Part shown: in pieces, positions 1 through 7,087 of the stretch
How the letters are laid out: every line of letters begins with the position of its first letter
Position numbering within the stretch: the first letter of the stretch is position 1
Origin: Bacillota bacterium
GTDB lineage: Bacteria; Bacillota; Clostridia; Christensenellales; CAG-138
Direction of reading: 5' to 3'
Assembly: GCA_023453725.1 (NCBI GenBank)
Contig: JAEXTB010000294.1
Location: 1-12,682 of the forward strand
DNA: 12,682 nucleotides
The notes under the pieces: generated by a model
Told to the model about the DNA's origin: nothing
The model's database searches: none
What the model saw: only the letters and a program-made list of their open reading frames with translations
Program-made: the position numbers and the translations under genes

Positions 1-2
1 GT

Positions 3-509
3 ATAAAGGCTGATACGTATCTTGTGGGTCTGCCGGCCGTAAACTATATCCTAAAATTAAGCAAGGGTCAGCCGGTTTATACGCTTACGTCACTTGGAGA
101 ATTTATGTTCATCAAAGTGGATGGAAATATAGGTTTTGTTCGCAGGAGCAGCCTAACTCCATACGATGAAAAAACCCCTGTGATAGAGTGGGTGGAACTG
201 CTCAAGCGAACGGACATCAAGAAAAGCGAATCAAAGAACGCCCCACGTTTGGGACGGGCAAATAAGGGCGATTGGGTCGCGGTGCTCCAAAAGCTGGATG
301 ACGAAAAGGCCATTGTGCGGCATGGGGAGATGATCGGCGTGATGTCGCTCAAGAATACGATGCCTGTTGATCCCCCGACGTCTTCCCCAACGTCTTCCCC
401 GACGACCACCCCGACGACCACCCTAGCACCCACGCCGGCGTCCACCCCGGCGCCCGCTAAAAAAACGCCCACTCCAAAGCCGTCGCTGCTCGCCCCGAAG
501 CCCAAATAG
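3..509 (+). CDS. SH3-like repeat protein with Pro/Thr-rich C-terminal tail (5' end outside window)
   Basis: The frame is open from the first complete codon at base 3, so this is very probably the C-terminal part of a larger protein; a GTG at 24 has no convincing ribosome binding site and I do not take it as the start. Two segments look like bacterial SH3-type folds: one around LSKGQPVYTL...GNIGFVRRSSL and one around RANKGDWVAVL...MIGVMSLKN, each with the usual G-x-V opening and a G-[FV] turn near the end. The last 40 or so residues are a low-complexity Pro/Thr/Ser/Ala tail ending APKPK, which resembles the linkers of cell-surface proteins, although here nothing follows it. Such SH3 repeats usually bind cell wall, so a surface or secreted role is an inference. 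Any signal peptide or catalytic domain lies outside the window. Confidence 0.7.
   Translation: MKADTYLVGLPAVNYILKLSKGQPVYTLTSLGEFMFIKVDGNIGFVRRSSLTPYDEKTPVIEWVELLKRTDIKKSESKNAPRLGRANKGDWVAVLQKLDDEKAIVRHGEMIGVMSLKNTMPVDPPTSSPTSSPTTTPTTTLAPTPASTPAPAKKTPTPKPSLLAPKPK
375..422 (+). repeat. Four 12-bp tandem units inside the Pro/Thr tail
   Basis: Units begin at 375, 387, 399 and 411. The first two read cc[g/a]acgtcttcc and the last two are identical, ccgacgaccacc. They are in frame and encode PTSS, PTSS, PTTT, PTTT. A repeat whose unit is a multiple of three can change copy number without a frameshift, so tail length could vary between strains. Confidence 0.75.
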
Positions 510-547
510 GCGACGGCGGCAGACTGATTCAAGCAAACAATGAAAAC

Positions 548-577
548 GGGGCTGTCGCGATTTGCTGCGACAGCCCC
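548..577. terminator. Intrinsic terminator between convergent genes
   Basis: A perfect 11-bp inverted repeat (ggggctgtcgc / gcgacagcccc) with an 8-nt loop. It is followed by ttt on the plus strand and preceded by aaaa two bases out on the left, so it can serve both the SH3 gene (+) and hcp (-), which converge on it. Confidence 0.85.
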
Positions 578-593
578 TTTATACTGTTATGGA

Positions 594-2168
594 TTAACCG
601 AGTATCTTCTTCAGATCGGCTTCCGGGGTGGAAATGGGGGAAAGGTTGTAGTTTTCCACCAGTACGTTCAATACATTGGGCGAAACAAACGCGGGCAGGG
701 AAGGCCCGATGAGTATGTTCTTGATGCCCAGGTACAGGAGGGTCAAGAGGATGCAGACCGCCTTCTGTTCATACCAGGAAAGCACAAGTGAGAGCGGCAG
801 CTCGTTGACGGTGCAGCGAAACGCTTCGGACAGCGCCACAGCGACCTTGATGGCGGAGTATGCATCGTTGCACTGGCCCATATCGAGGATGCGCGGCAGG
901 CCGCCGATGGTGCCAAGATCCAGGTCGTTGAAGCGGAACTTGCCGCAGGCGAGAGTCAGGATGACAGTATCCGCAGGCGTCTTCTGTACAAACTCCGTGT
1001 AGTAGTTGCGGCCGGGCTTTGCGCCATCGCAGCCGCCTACGAGGAAGAAGTGCTTGATCGCGCCGGATTTGACGGCGTTGATGACGGTATCCGCAACGCC
1101 AAGTACGGTGCCGTGGCCAAAGCCGGTGGTGACGGCAGCACCGCCATTGATCCCATAGAATGGGGTATCCTCTTTGTAGCCGCCCAGTTCGAGCGCCTTT
1201 TCGATGACGGGCGTGAAGTCCTTTTCTTCGCCAACGTGTACCATGCCGGGGTAAGCGACGACGGCGGTGGTGTATATGCGGTCACGGTAGCTGTCCTTCA
1301 CGGGCATGATACAGTTGGTGGTAAACAATACTGGCGCGGGCAGGTTTGCAAATTCCTTCTGCTGGTTCTGCCAAGCGGTGCCGAAGTTGCCCTTCAGGTG
1401 CTTATACGCTTTCAGCTTGGGATAGCCGTGGGCAGGGAGCATTTCGCCGTGGGTGTAGATGTTGATGCCCTTGCCTTCGGTCTGCTCCAGGAGAAGCTTC
1501 AGGTCTTTAAGGTCATGGCCGGAGATAACGATGAACGGCCCCTTTTCCACCATCAGCGGTACGGTTGCGGGAACGGGCGTGCCATAGCTTTCCGTATTCG
1601 CGGCGTCAAGCAACGCCATGCAGCTCAAGTTGACGCGGCCGGTTTCAAGCACCAGCGGCAGCAGCGCATCCATGCCGAGATCGGAGCCGACGGCGCGCAG
1701 TGCGGTATAGAAGAAGCCGTTGACTTCCGCATCCGTATGGCCGAGGACCATCGCGTGGTACGCATAGGCGGCCATGCCGCGAATACCGAAGAGTATGAGG
1801 GATTTTAAGGAGCGGATATCTTCGTTTGCGTTCCAGAGGTTGTTCAGGTCATATTCGGGCGCTGTTTGGGACGGCGTGCCGCCAAGGAGCTTCAGCGTTT
1901 CACGGCGGACGGCTGCGATCTGTTCTTCCACAACAGCGTTTTCAAAATTCACGTTGGTGACTGTGGTAAAAAGACCTTCCATCACGACGCGGTCGGTATT
2001 GGCGTCCGGGGTTTTGCCTTCCGCTGCGCGGGCAAGGCCAACAAGCGCGCCGGTCAATTGATCCTGCAATACGGCGGTGTCTTCCTTTTTGCCGCAAGCA
2101 CCCTGAGAACCGGCACAAACCTTGCCGCCCGCTACCTGCTCACACTGGAAACAAAACATGTTGCTCAT
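594..2168 (-). CDS. hcp: Hybrid-cluster protein (Hcp; hydroxylamine reductase / NO reductase family)
   Basis: The 524-residue product has close to the family's usual length. The N-terminus carries C6-x2-C9-x8-C18-x6-C25, the clustered pattern of class I Hcp that binds a [4Fe-4S] cluster. The ligands expected for the hybrid [4Fe-2S-2O] cluster are all visible: H218 (GHDLKD), E242 (HGEMLPAHGYP), C286 (TTNC), C380 (VGGCDGAKPGR), C408 (LACGKFRFN), C433 (GQCNDAYSA) and E467 (WYEQKA). Hcp is a cytoplasmic enzyme long assayed as hydroxylamine reductase; more recent work on the family supports a role in nitric oxide reduction, which would protect an anaerobe from nitrosative stress. The ATG at 2168 is preceded by AGGAGG at 2181-2186, 12 nt away, a rather long spacing. 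The ferredoxin-like gene lies just upstream in the same direction and may be its electron donor. No key residue is missing, so I expect it to be functional. Confidence 0.97.
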   Translation of the reverse strand: MSNMFCFQCEQVAGGKVCAGSQGACGKKEDTAVLQDQLTGALVGLARAAEGKTPDANTDRVVMEGLFTTVTNVNFENAVVEEQIAAVRRETLKLLGGTPSQTAPEYDLNNLWNANEDIRSLKSLILFGIRGMAAYAYHAMVLGHTDAEVNGFFYTALRAVGSDLGMDALLPLVLETGRVNLSCMALLDAANTESYGTPVPATVPLMVEKGPFIVISGHDLKDLKLLLEQTEGKGINIYTHGEMLPAHGYPKLKAYKHLKGNFGTAWQNQQKEFANLPAPVLFTTNCIMPVKDSYRDRIYTTAVVAYPGMVHVGEEKDFTPVIEKALELGGYKEDTPFYGINGGAAVTTGFGHGTVLGVADTVINAVKSGAIKHFFLVGGCDGAKPGRNYYTEFVQKTPADTVILTLACGKFRFNDLDLGTIGGLPRILDMGQCNDAYSAIKVAVALSEAFRCTVNELPLSLVLSWYEQKAVCILLTLLYLGIKNILIGPSLPAFVSPNVLNVLVENYNLSPISTPEADLKKILG

Positions 2169-2217
2169 AACTGAAAAAGTCCTCCTGTTTATATCTGAAT
2201 GATGAAAGTTATCAAAA

Positions 2218-2271
2218 GGGTTCTTTAAGGGGCGTTACGCCCCTTAAACGGGGGATGGGGCAGCGCCCCAT
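2218..2271 (-). repeat. Twin-hairpin element, copy A
   Basis: Read on the minus strand, this is a hairpin with stem ATGGGG/CCCCAT and loop CGCTG (2255-2271), a spacer CCCCCG, then a hairpin with 11-bp arms (2238-2248 with 2224-2234) around the core CGTAACG, then GAACCC. It begins 9 nt after the ferredoxin-like stop codon and lies 5' of hcp. Copy B at 6961-7015 has the same loops, a similar spacer and the same order but different stems, which marks this as a dispersed structured element. It has no run of T after the second stem, so it is a poor classical terminator; partial attenuation or stabilisation of the upstream transcript is possible. Confidence 0.7.
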
Positions 2272-2280
2272 GTAATTTCC

Positions 2281-2997
2281 TTAATCCTCCAGCACCTGGC
2301 CATCGGTGGAGATGGTCACAACCGACCAGGGGATGAACTTGCCGCTCCGCTGCAGCGCCTGTTTCACGGCATATTCAATGCCGCCGCAGCAGGGGACTTC
2401 CATGCGCACGACTTTGACGCTCTTGATGTCGTTGCGGGCAAGGATCTCTGTGAGCTTTTCTGCATAATCGCCTTCATCGAGCTTGGGGCAGCCGATGATG
2501 GTGACGTGATTTTTCATAAAGTCTTTGTGGAAGTTGGCGTAAGCGTAGGCCGCACAGTCCGCGCTCACCAACAGGTGTGCATTTTTAAAATACGGCGCGT
2601 TGACGGGCACAAGCTTGATCTGTACCGGCCATTGCGCAAGCTGGCTGACGGATGCCGTGTTTTCTTCGGCTGCGGCGCGGGCAGGTTCTTCTTTCCTTGC
2701 AATGGCTTTTGCCATGGTGCCGGGGCAGCCGGAAAAAGGTTTCTGCTGATGCGGGGCTTTCTTTGCCTGGGCTGCTTCCACAGCCGCTTCGTCATAGGCG
2801 GCGGCTTCGCGCTGTTCAAATGTAATAGCGCCGGTGGGACACACGGGCAGGCAGTTGCCAAGGCCATCGCAATAATCGTCCCGGATCAGTTTGGCTTTGC
2901 CATCTACAAGGGCAATTGCGCCTTCATGGCAGGCCTGCACGCAAAGGCCGCAGCCGTTGCAGCTTTCCTCGTCTATTTTGATAATGGTGCGTATCAT
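2281..2997 (-). CDS. 4Fe-4S ferredoxin-like protein, putative Hcp partner
   Basis: The 238-residue product begins with a ferredoxin domain. The first motif is complete, C13-x2-C16-x2-C19-x3-C23. The second is C43-x5-C49-x3-C53-P, so the cysteine expected at position 46 is a leucine. After an Ala/Glu/Lys-rich linker (about 60-115) comes a C-terminal domain with further cysteines: C91 (SGCPG, in the linker), C148, C170 (IIGCPK) and a CC pair at 193-194 (VPCCGG). The start ATG at 2997 has GGAGGT at 3004-3009, six bases upstream; the frame stays open further up but without a supported start and across a terminator hairpin, so I reject a longer form. It is transcribed toward hcp, 112 nt away. From memory, proteins of this layout are often found beside hcp in clostridia, which suggests electron transfer to Hcp; that is inference, and the role of the C-terminal domain is unknown to me. 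Confidence 0.85.
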   Translation of the reverse strand: MIRTIIKIDEESCNGCGLCVQACHEGAIALVDGKAKLIRDDYCDGLGNCLPVCPTGAITFEQREAAAYDEAAVEAAQAKKAPHQQKPFSGCPGTMAKAIARKEEPARAAAEENTASVSQLAQWPVQIKLVPVNAPYFKNAHLLVSADCAAYAYANFHKDFMKNHVTIIGCPKLDEGDYAEKLTEILARNDIKSVKVVRMEVPCCGGIEYAVKQALQRSGKFIPWSVVTISTDGQVLED

Positions 2998-3011
2998 ATC
3001 GTTACCTCCAA

Positions 3012-3024
3012 GCCGCAATGCGGC
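3012..3024 (-). other. Small inverted repeat in the leader of the ferredoxin-like gene
   Basis: Six-base arms gccgca/tgcggc around one central base lie two nt beyond the Shine-Dalgarno sequence at 3004-3009. The RNA could form a 4-bp stem with a 5-nt loop next to the ribosome binding site. The structure is short and may be chance. Confidence 0.3.
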
Positions 3025-3047
3025 GCAATTCGTTGTTTTATGAACTA

Positions 3048-3090
3048 AGCATACAGGATTGACGCGAGATGTTCTGTTGGTTTTGCAACA
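3048..3090 (-). promoter_or_regulatory. Possible activator-type promoter for the ferredoxin-like/hcp unit
   Basis: On the minus strand a -10-like TATGCT (3048-3053) has no good -35 hexamer. Instead a 16-bp dyad, TGTTG-N6-CAACA (3075-3090), lies upstream. If +1 is at 3041, the dyad centre (3082.5) is at -41.5, the usual place for a class II CRP/FNR-family activator. Hcp genes are commonly controlled by CRP/FNR-family regulators such as HcpR, so the arrangement fits, but the half-site does not match a consensus I can quote with certainty. Confidence 0.35.
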
Positions 3091-3133
3091 AAAAGTACGC
3101 ATCCGCCTCGAATGAAGCGGATGCGTACTTTTT
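3090..3133. terminator. Long bidirectional terminator hairpin
   Basis: Perfect 17-bp arms, aaaaagtacgcatccgc and its complement at 3117-3133, enclose a 10-nt loop. A-rich ends on one side and T-rich ends on the other make it work in either direction. It lies 36 nt past the stop of the membrane protein gene (3170, minus strand) and insulates the ferredoxin/hcp promoter from that transcript. Confidence 0.88.
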
Positions 3134-3169
3134 ATGATTGCGGAAAGAATACTGTAATTGCTGTGCGGG

Positions 3170-3775
3170 CTATTGGTTGCGCGCGGGGTTGAGCTTTTCC
3201 CCGGCTTTGTGCCTTCTGGGCAGAGAGAACAACAATCCCAACAGGACCATGCTTGCAACCTGCGCGTCAAACGCCGTGGGGGAACCGATTTCTACAATCG
3301 CGTAGCCGAATGCGTACAGGTCAAGCCCCGCTTCCCAGAACCCCAGCAAAAATGGGGCGAGCGAAGCACCAAACAGCGCAGCCTGCGGCGTGGATCGAAG
3401 CGGTAGCAGGAATATGACGCAAATCAGGGCAAGGACCAGGCCCGGTTCCGGCAAATCTATTGCAGCGGAAACATACTGGCGGGTGATAAGCAGCATGCAC
3501 ATGGACGCCGGGGCCGCAAGCGCAATGGCTTGCAACAGCTTTCCGCCCGTACAGGAGCGCGTGCATGCACCGGCTGCAATAAGCAACAATACGGCAGCCG
3601 GGTTCAGGGAAAACTCCAATACAGGACGAATATGGAACGCATTGGCGGCAAGCAGCAGTAAAGAGAGCGCAGCCCAGGAAGAATCTTTGAGTTCCAGATT
3701 CTTAAGCGGGCGGCGTGCCGCACCGGTCACGCACAGGATAAACAGACAAATTAATAAAACGACGCTTAAATGCAT
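3170..3775 (-). CDS. Polytopic membrane protein of unknown function
   Basis: The 201-residue product is very hydrophobic, with about six or seven likely membrane segments: near residues 3-18, 34-48, 58-70, 80-97, 111-125, 131-150 and 170-184. The C-terminal 17 residues are basic and polar (PRRHKAGEKLNPARNQ) and probably cytoplasmic. Loops contain few charged residues apart from RRPLKNLELKD after the first segment, and I see no transporter or enzyme signature. The ATG at 3775 is supported by AGGAGTT at 3781-3787, five bases upstream. It appears monocistronic, divergent from recD2 and closed by the long hairpin at 3090-3133. I do not recognise the family. Core-gene neighbours and normal composition argue for a resident gene. 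Confidence 0.75.
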   Translation of the reverse strand: MHLSVVLLICLFILCVTGAARRPLKNLELKDSSWAALSLLLLAANAFHIRPVLEFSLNPAAVLLLIAAGACTRSCTGGKLLQAIALAAPASMCMLLITRQYVSAAIDLPEPGLVLALICVIFLLPLRSTPQAALFGASLAPFLLGFWEAGLDLYAFGYAIVEIGSPTAFDAQVASMVLLGLLFSLPRRHKAGEKLNPARNQ

Positions 3776-3890
3776 GCGGTAACTCCTAATCAGTGGGGTT
3801 ATGTACTATCATGCCCGAAAATGGAGCCGCTACGCCGCCTAAACAACAGGCAAGCAAGAAAGAATATGGAAAAACAAAAAACGATAAAAA

Positions 3891-3939
3891 TTGAACAATC
3901 CCGCTGCCCTATACAATCCCCCCATTGAACCTATATAAT
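3891..3939 (+). promoter_or_regulatory. Candidate promoter region of recD2
   Basis: Two partial sigma-A signals are visible: TTGAAC (3891-3896) with TACAAT (3912-3917) at a short 15-nt spacing, and a perfect TATAAT (3934-3939) without a convincing -35. Initiation from the second would leave a leader of about 30 nt before the ATG at 3976. The surrounding 3785-3975 stretch is otherwise A-rich with no gene. Confidence 0.4.
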
Positions 3940-3975
3940 AGTAGCGATACGAACGAATTTTTGGCTGGAGGCTTC

Positions 3976-6195
3976 ATGGAGCAGTTGACGGGCGAGGTTA
4001 CGCGCATCATATTCCGCAACATGGACAATGGCTATACGGTGCTTGAGCTGCAGGATGATAGTGGCGAGGAAACCGTTGCCGTTGGCGTGTTGCCTTTGCC
4101 CAATCCCGGCGAGCGTGTGGAACTGAACGGGAGCTTCGTGGAGCACAAAAGCTACGGCAGGCAGTTTAAGGCGGAAGGCTGCACCATACTGGCCCCGGCG
4201 ACACTCAGTGCGCTGACAAGCTACTTGGGCAGCGGGTTGATTAAAGGCATTGGCGAGGCCACCGCAAAGAATATAGTCGCCCATTTCGGGCTGGATACAC
4301 TGGAGGTATTGGAGCAGCAGCCTGAACGGCTCACAGAAGTTTCCGGCATTGGCCGCGCAAGGGCGGAAGGCATCATTCAATCATTTTTAGAGCAGCGCGG
4401 CATGCGGGACGTCATGATGAAAATGCTTAGCTTTGGCATCACCGTCCGGCAGGCAATGCGGCTTTACCAGCTTTACGGTGCAGGCTGCATTTTGCGCGTG
4501 GAGGAAAACCCCTATAGCCTTGTGGAGGATGTGGAGGGCATCGGCTTTAAAACGGCGGATAAGATCGCGTTTAACATGGGCATCGAACACACATCTCCGC
4601 GCAGGCTGCGCGCGGGCGTACAGTATATGCTCATTTGGGCGCGGCAGGAAGGGCATACGTATCTCCCGCGCGAACCGCTGCTCTCCGGCGCTTCCGAAAT
4701 GCTGGAAGTTGCGCCCGACCTCATTGAAGACGAGCTGGATAAGTTGATTATAGACGGAACACTCGTGTATACGATGGCGGGGGAGACGGATGCCGTGTAT
4801 CTGCCCGCCATGCACCATATGGAACGGGACGGCGCAAGGCGGCTGCTGCTACTTGCAAAAGCGCCGGAGGATACCGTGGACCCCGGCATTGCAAACGAGC
4901 TTTCGGGGCTGGAGCGGGATTTGAAAATTGAGCTTGCGCCGGAACAAAAGCAGGCGGTGTTGACCGCACTTCAGGAAGGGGCCATGGTCATCACCGGCGG
5001 ACCCGGCACGGGCAAGACGACGATTTTGCAGTTTATCCTGCACCTGCTTACCCGCCACGGGCTGGATTTTGCGCTCTGTGCGCCCACCGGCCGCGCCGCC
5101 AAACGCATGACGGAGGCGACAGGCTTTGAAGCCGCCACCATCCACCGCCTGCTGGAATACGGCACGGAAGGATATTCTCGCTTTGCGCGTAACGACGACA
5201 ATCCGCTTTTTTACGATATGGTGATTGTGGATGAAATGAGCATGGTGGACCTCCCGCTGATGTACGCGCTATTACGCGCGCTGCCTATCGGTACGCGCCT
5301 TGTCATGGTGGGGGACGCGGATCAGCTTCCGCCGGTGGGCGCAGGCACGGTGCTGCACGATATTATCGAAAGCGGCGTCATCCCCGTCATCCGGCTCACG
5401 GAAATATTCCGGCAAGCGGACCGCAGCGGCATTGCGAAAAACGCGCACCGCATCAACGCGGGCAAGCCACCGCAGCCGGAACCGGACTCGGACTTCCTGT
5501 TTTTAAATTGCCCGGCGACTGAGCAGGCGGTCTCCCGCGTCATCGCCCTGTGCTGCGGGGAAGATAACGCGTTGTTTTCACGCGATCCGCAGAAGGATAT
5601 TCAGGTGCTTTCTCCGACAAGGAAAGGACCGCTTGGCGTCAAAAACCTGAACACTCGGTTGCAGGCGGCCATCAACCCGCCCGCCCCGCACAAGGCCGAG
5701 CGGGAATATGGGGATACGCTCTATCGCGAGGGCGATAAGGTCATGCAAATTAAGAACAATTACCGCATTGAGTGGGCGCGTACCGGCAAGGACGGCACGC
5801 CGGAGTTGGGCACGGGCATCTATAACGGGGACCTTGGTACCATCTACCGCATGGACATGCAGGAGCAGACACTCGATTTGCTCTTTGACGATGAACGCAC
5901 TGCCACCTATACCTTCCATCAGCTGGAGGAACTGGAGCTTGCCTATTGCATCTCCATCCATAAAAGTCAGGGCAGCGAATTCCCGGTGGTGGTGCTGCCC
6001 ATATTTGCAGGCCCGCCCATGCTGATGACAAGAAATCTTCTCTATACAGCTGTCACCCGCGCCCGCGCCCAGGTGATCATTGTGGGGCGTTGGGACAGTG
6101 TTACGCAGATGGTGGAGAACAAGCACCAGCGCAGGCGCTACAGCGCCATGGGCGTACGTATGGAGGAGTTGGCGCCGCTGCTGTTAAATGAATAA
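3976..6195 (+). CDS. recD2: RecD2-type ATP-dependent DNA helicase (SF1B)
   Basis: A 739-residue helicase that unwinds DNA 5' to 3' and acts in repair and replication-fork maintenance in bacteria lacking RecBCD. In order: an N-terminal OB-like domain (about 1-70), three helix-hairpin-helix segments (IKGIGEATAKNIV near 88-100, EVSGIGRARAEGI near 121-133, VEGIGFKTADKIA near 185-197), then the motor. Motor motifs are Walker A GGPGTGKTT (341-349), APTGRAAKR, Walker B with D419-E420 (IVDEMSM), GDADQLPPVGAG (about 445-457), RLTEIFRQA, SIHKSQGSEFP (about 659-669) and LYTAVTRAR (about 688-696). All are intact. The ATG at 3976 has GGAGG at 3967-3971, four bases upstream; an upstream in-frame TTG at 3925 has no ribosome binding site and precedes the TATAAT box, so I reject it. 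comF follows after 115 nt with no clear terminator between, so co-transcription is possible. Confidence 0.97.
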   Translation: MEQLTGEVTRIIFRNMDNGYTVLELQDDSGEETVAVGVLPLPNPGERVELNGSFVEHKSYGRQFKAEGCTILAPATLSALTSYLGSGLIKGIGEATAKNIVAHFGLDTLEVLEQQPERLTEVSGIGRARAEGIIQSFLEQRGMRDVMMKMLSFGITVRQAMRLYQLYGAGCILRVEENPYSLVEDVEGIGFKTADKIAFNMGIEHTSPRRLRAGVQYMLIWARQEGHTYLPREPLLSGASEMLEVAPDLIEDELDKLIIDGTLVYTMAGETDAVYLPAMHHMERDGARRLLLLAKAPEDTVDPGIANELSGLERDLKIELAPEQKQAVLTALQEGAMVITGGPGTGKTTILQFILHLLTRHGLDFALCAPTGRAAKRMTEATGFEAATIHRLLEYGTEGYSRFARNDDNPLFYDMVIVDEMSMVDLPLMYALLRALPIGTRLVMVGDADQLPPVGAGTVLHDIIESGVIPVIRLTEIFRQADRSGIAKNAHRINAGKPPQPEPDSDFLFLNCPATEQAVSRVIALCCGEDNALFSRDPQKDIQVLSPTRKGPLGVKNLNTRLQAAINPPAPHKAEREYGDTLYREGDKVMQIKNNYRIEWARTGKDGTPELGTGIYNGDLGTIYRMDMQEQTLDLLFDDERTATYTFHQLEELELAYCISIHKSQGSEFPVVVLPIFAGPPMLMTRNLLYTAVTRARAQVIIVGRWDSVTQMVENKHQRRRYSAMGVRMEELAPLLLNE

Positions 6196-6310
6196 TTTTT
6201 CCTGTAAAATTTCGCATTTTGCTTTAGTGTGATGCTAAAAGTAACGAAAGATTAGCAGAGCCTTGTAAGAACAACTCTTGTTTCAATTCTTTGGTTGTGG
6301 GGGAACGATT

Positions 6311-6952
6311 ATGGAAGAACAAACAATCTGGGATCAGTTTCTGGATGCCTTGTATCCGCCGGATACGACCTGCTTTTCCTGTGAACGGGAGAAAGAAGTG
6401 AACGGCGTTGGGGTATGCGCTCGTTGTGCGGAGGAAATCCGGTTTGCGGGAGTATTGACGCCCAAGCCCGGCATCAATGGCCTTTTTGCAGGGCTTGTGT
6501 ATGATGAGGTGCTTTATGGGGCCGTACACCGCTTTAAGTACAGCGACGCCATGCATCTGGCGCGCAATTTCGCGGCCTGCATGCGCCTGCCGGAGGATTG
6601 GAAGTTTGACGTCATTGTGCCGGTGCCTTTGCATGAGCGGCGCGAACGGCAGCGCGGCTACAATCAAAGCCTGTTGATCGCAAAAGAGCTTTCCAAAAGG
6701 TACGGTGTGCGCGTGGAACCGCACTTGCTGCGCCGCGTGGTGGATACCGAGCCCCAGCAGGAGCTTAGTAAAGAGGAGCGGGAAAAGAACGTGCTGGGCG
6801 CGTTTGCAGCGTCCCCCATGGCAACCGGGAAGTCCATATTGCTTGTTGACGATGTGGTGACTACCGGCAGCACGCTCATGGCTTGCGCCGCCGCGCTCAA
6901 AACCGCCCGTGTCGCGCGCGTGTACGCCGCATGTGCCTGCGCGGCTTTATAA
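6311..6952 (+). CDS. comF: ComF-family phosphoribosyltransferase-like protein
   Basis: The 213-residue product has the standard ComF/ComFC layout: a zinc-ribbon-like C21-x2-C24...C36-x2-C39, a central FKY segment (H73-R74-F75-K76-Y77), the VPVPLHERRERQRGYNQ block (103-119) and the PRPP-binding loop ILLVDDVVTTGSTL (176-189). In naturally competent bacteria ComFC, with the ComFA helicase, helps move transforming DNA through the membrane. ComF-type proteins are also widespread in non-competent species, where the role is unclear, and no comFA is visible here. The ATG at 6311 has GGGGG at 6299-6303, seven bases upstream; an upstream in-frame TTG at 6278 has no such site. The gene probably shares DNA metabolism or uptake context with recD2. 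Copy B of the twin-hairpin element starts 8 nt after its stop. Confidence 0.93.
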   Translation: MEEQTIWDQFLDALYPPDTTCFSCEREKEVNGVGVCARCAEEIRFAGVLTPKPGINGLFAGLVYDEVLYGAVHRFKYSDAMHLARNFAACMRLPEDWKFDVIVPVPLHERRERQRGYNQSLLIAKELSKRYGVRVEPHLLRRVVDTEPQQELSKEEREKNVLGAFAASPMATGKSILLVDDVVTTGSTLMACAAALKTARVARVYAACACAAL

Positions 6953-6960
6953 ATTTAGCC

Positions 6961-7015
6961 TTTGGAGGCGCTGTCTCCAAACCACCGCATAGGGCCGTAA
7001 CGGCCCTATTGACCC
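6961..7015 (+). repeat. Twin-hairpin element, copy B
   Basis: First hairpin: TTTGGAGG with TCTCCAAA (one G-U pair) around loop CGCTG (6961-6981). Spacer: CCACCGC. Second hairpin: 9-bp arms ATAGGGCCG/CGGCCCTAT with loop TAA (6989-7009), so the core is again CGTAACG. It ends TGACCC. Loops and order match copy A (2218-2271) while the stems differ in sequence and keep pairing. It starts 8 nt after the comF stop codon, in the orientation of comF, just as copy A does after its gene. Confidence 0.7.
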
Positions 7016-7037
7016 ATATGGTCATTTGATATTAAAA

Positions 7038-7060
7038 CGGCGCAGGAAGTTCCTGCGCCG
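7038..7060. terminator. Bidirectional terminator between comF and spoIIID
   Basis: Perfect 10-bp arms cggcgcagga/tcctgcgccg with a 3-nt loop. The plus strand continues ctctttat; on the minus strand the stem is followed by TTTTAAT, a better tail, so it mainly ends spoIIID and secondarily comF. Confidence 0.82.
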
Positions 7061-7087
7061 CTCTTTATAAAAATACAAATGATCGCG

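Noticed and set aside
77..532. Long open frame opposite the SH3-protein gene
   Set aside because: It mirrors the low-complexity Pro/Thr tail as Val/Gly repeats and has no start signal; a shadow frame.
1050..1808. 252-codon open frame opposite hcp
   Set aside because: It lies wholly within hcp, whose catalytic residues are all intact; the antisense frame is a by-product of GC-rich codon use.
2188..2215. TTGATA-N16-TATAAA on the minus strand, promoter-like, just before hcp
   Set aside because: Transcription would start inside the AGGAGG ribosome binding site (2181-2186) and so remove it, so expression from the upstream ferredoxin promoter is more likely.
2998..3270. In-frame N-terminal extension of the ferredoxin-like gene
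   Set aside because: It crosses the 17-bp terminator hairpin, has no ribosome binding site, and the ATG at 2997 has a good one.
3807..3835. GCGTA-N17-CATGATA on the minus strand, sigma-G-like, before the membrane protein gene
   Set aside because: The -10 fits but the -35 has a mismatch and these motifs are short; with no other forespore evidence the match could be chance.
3925..3975. TTG start that would lengthen RecD2 by 17 residues
   Set aside because: No ribosome binding site, and it precedes the TATAAT box; the ATG at 3976 has GGAGG upstream.
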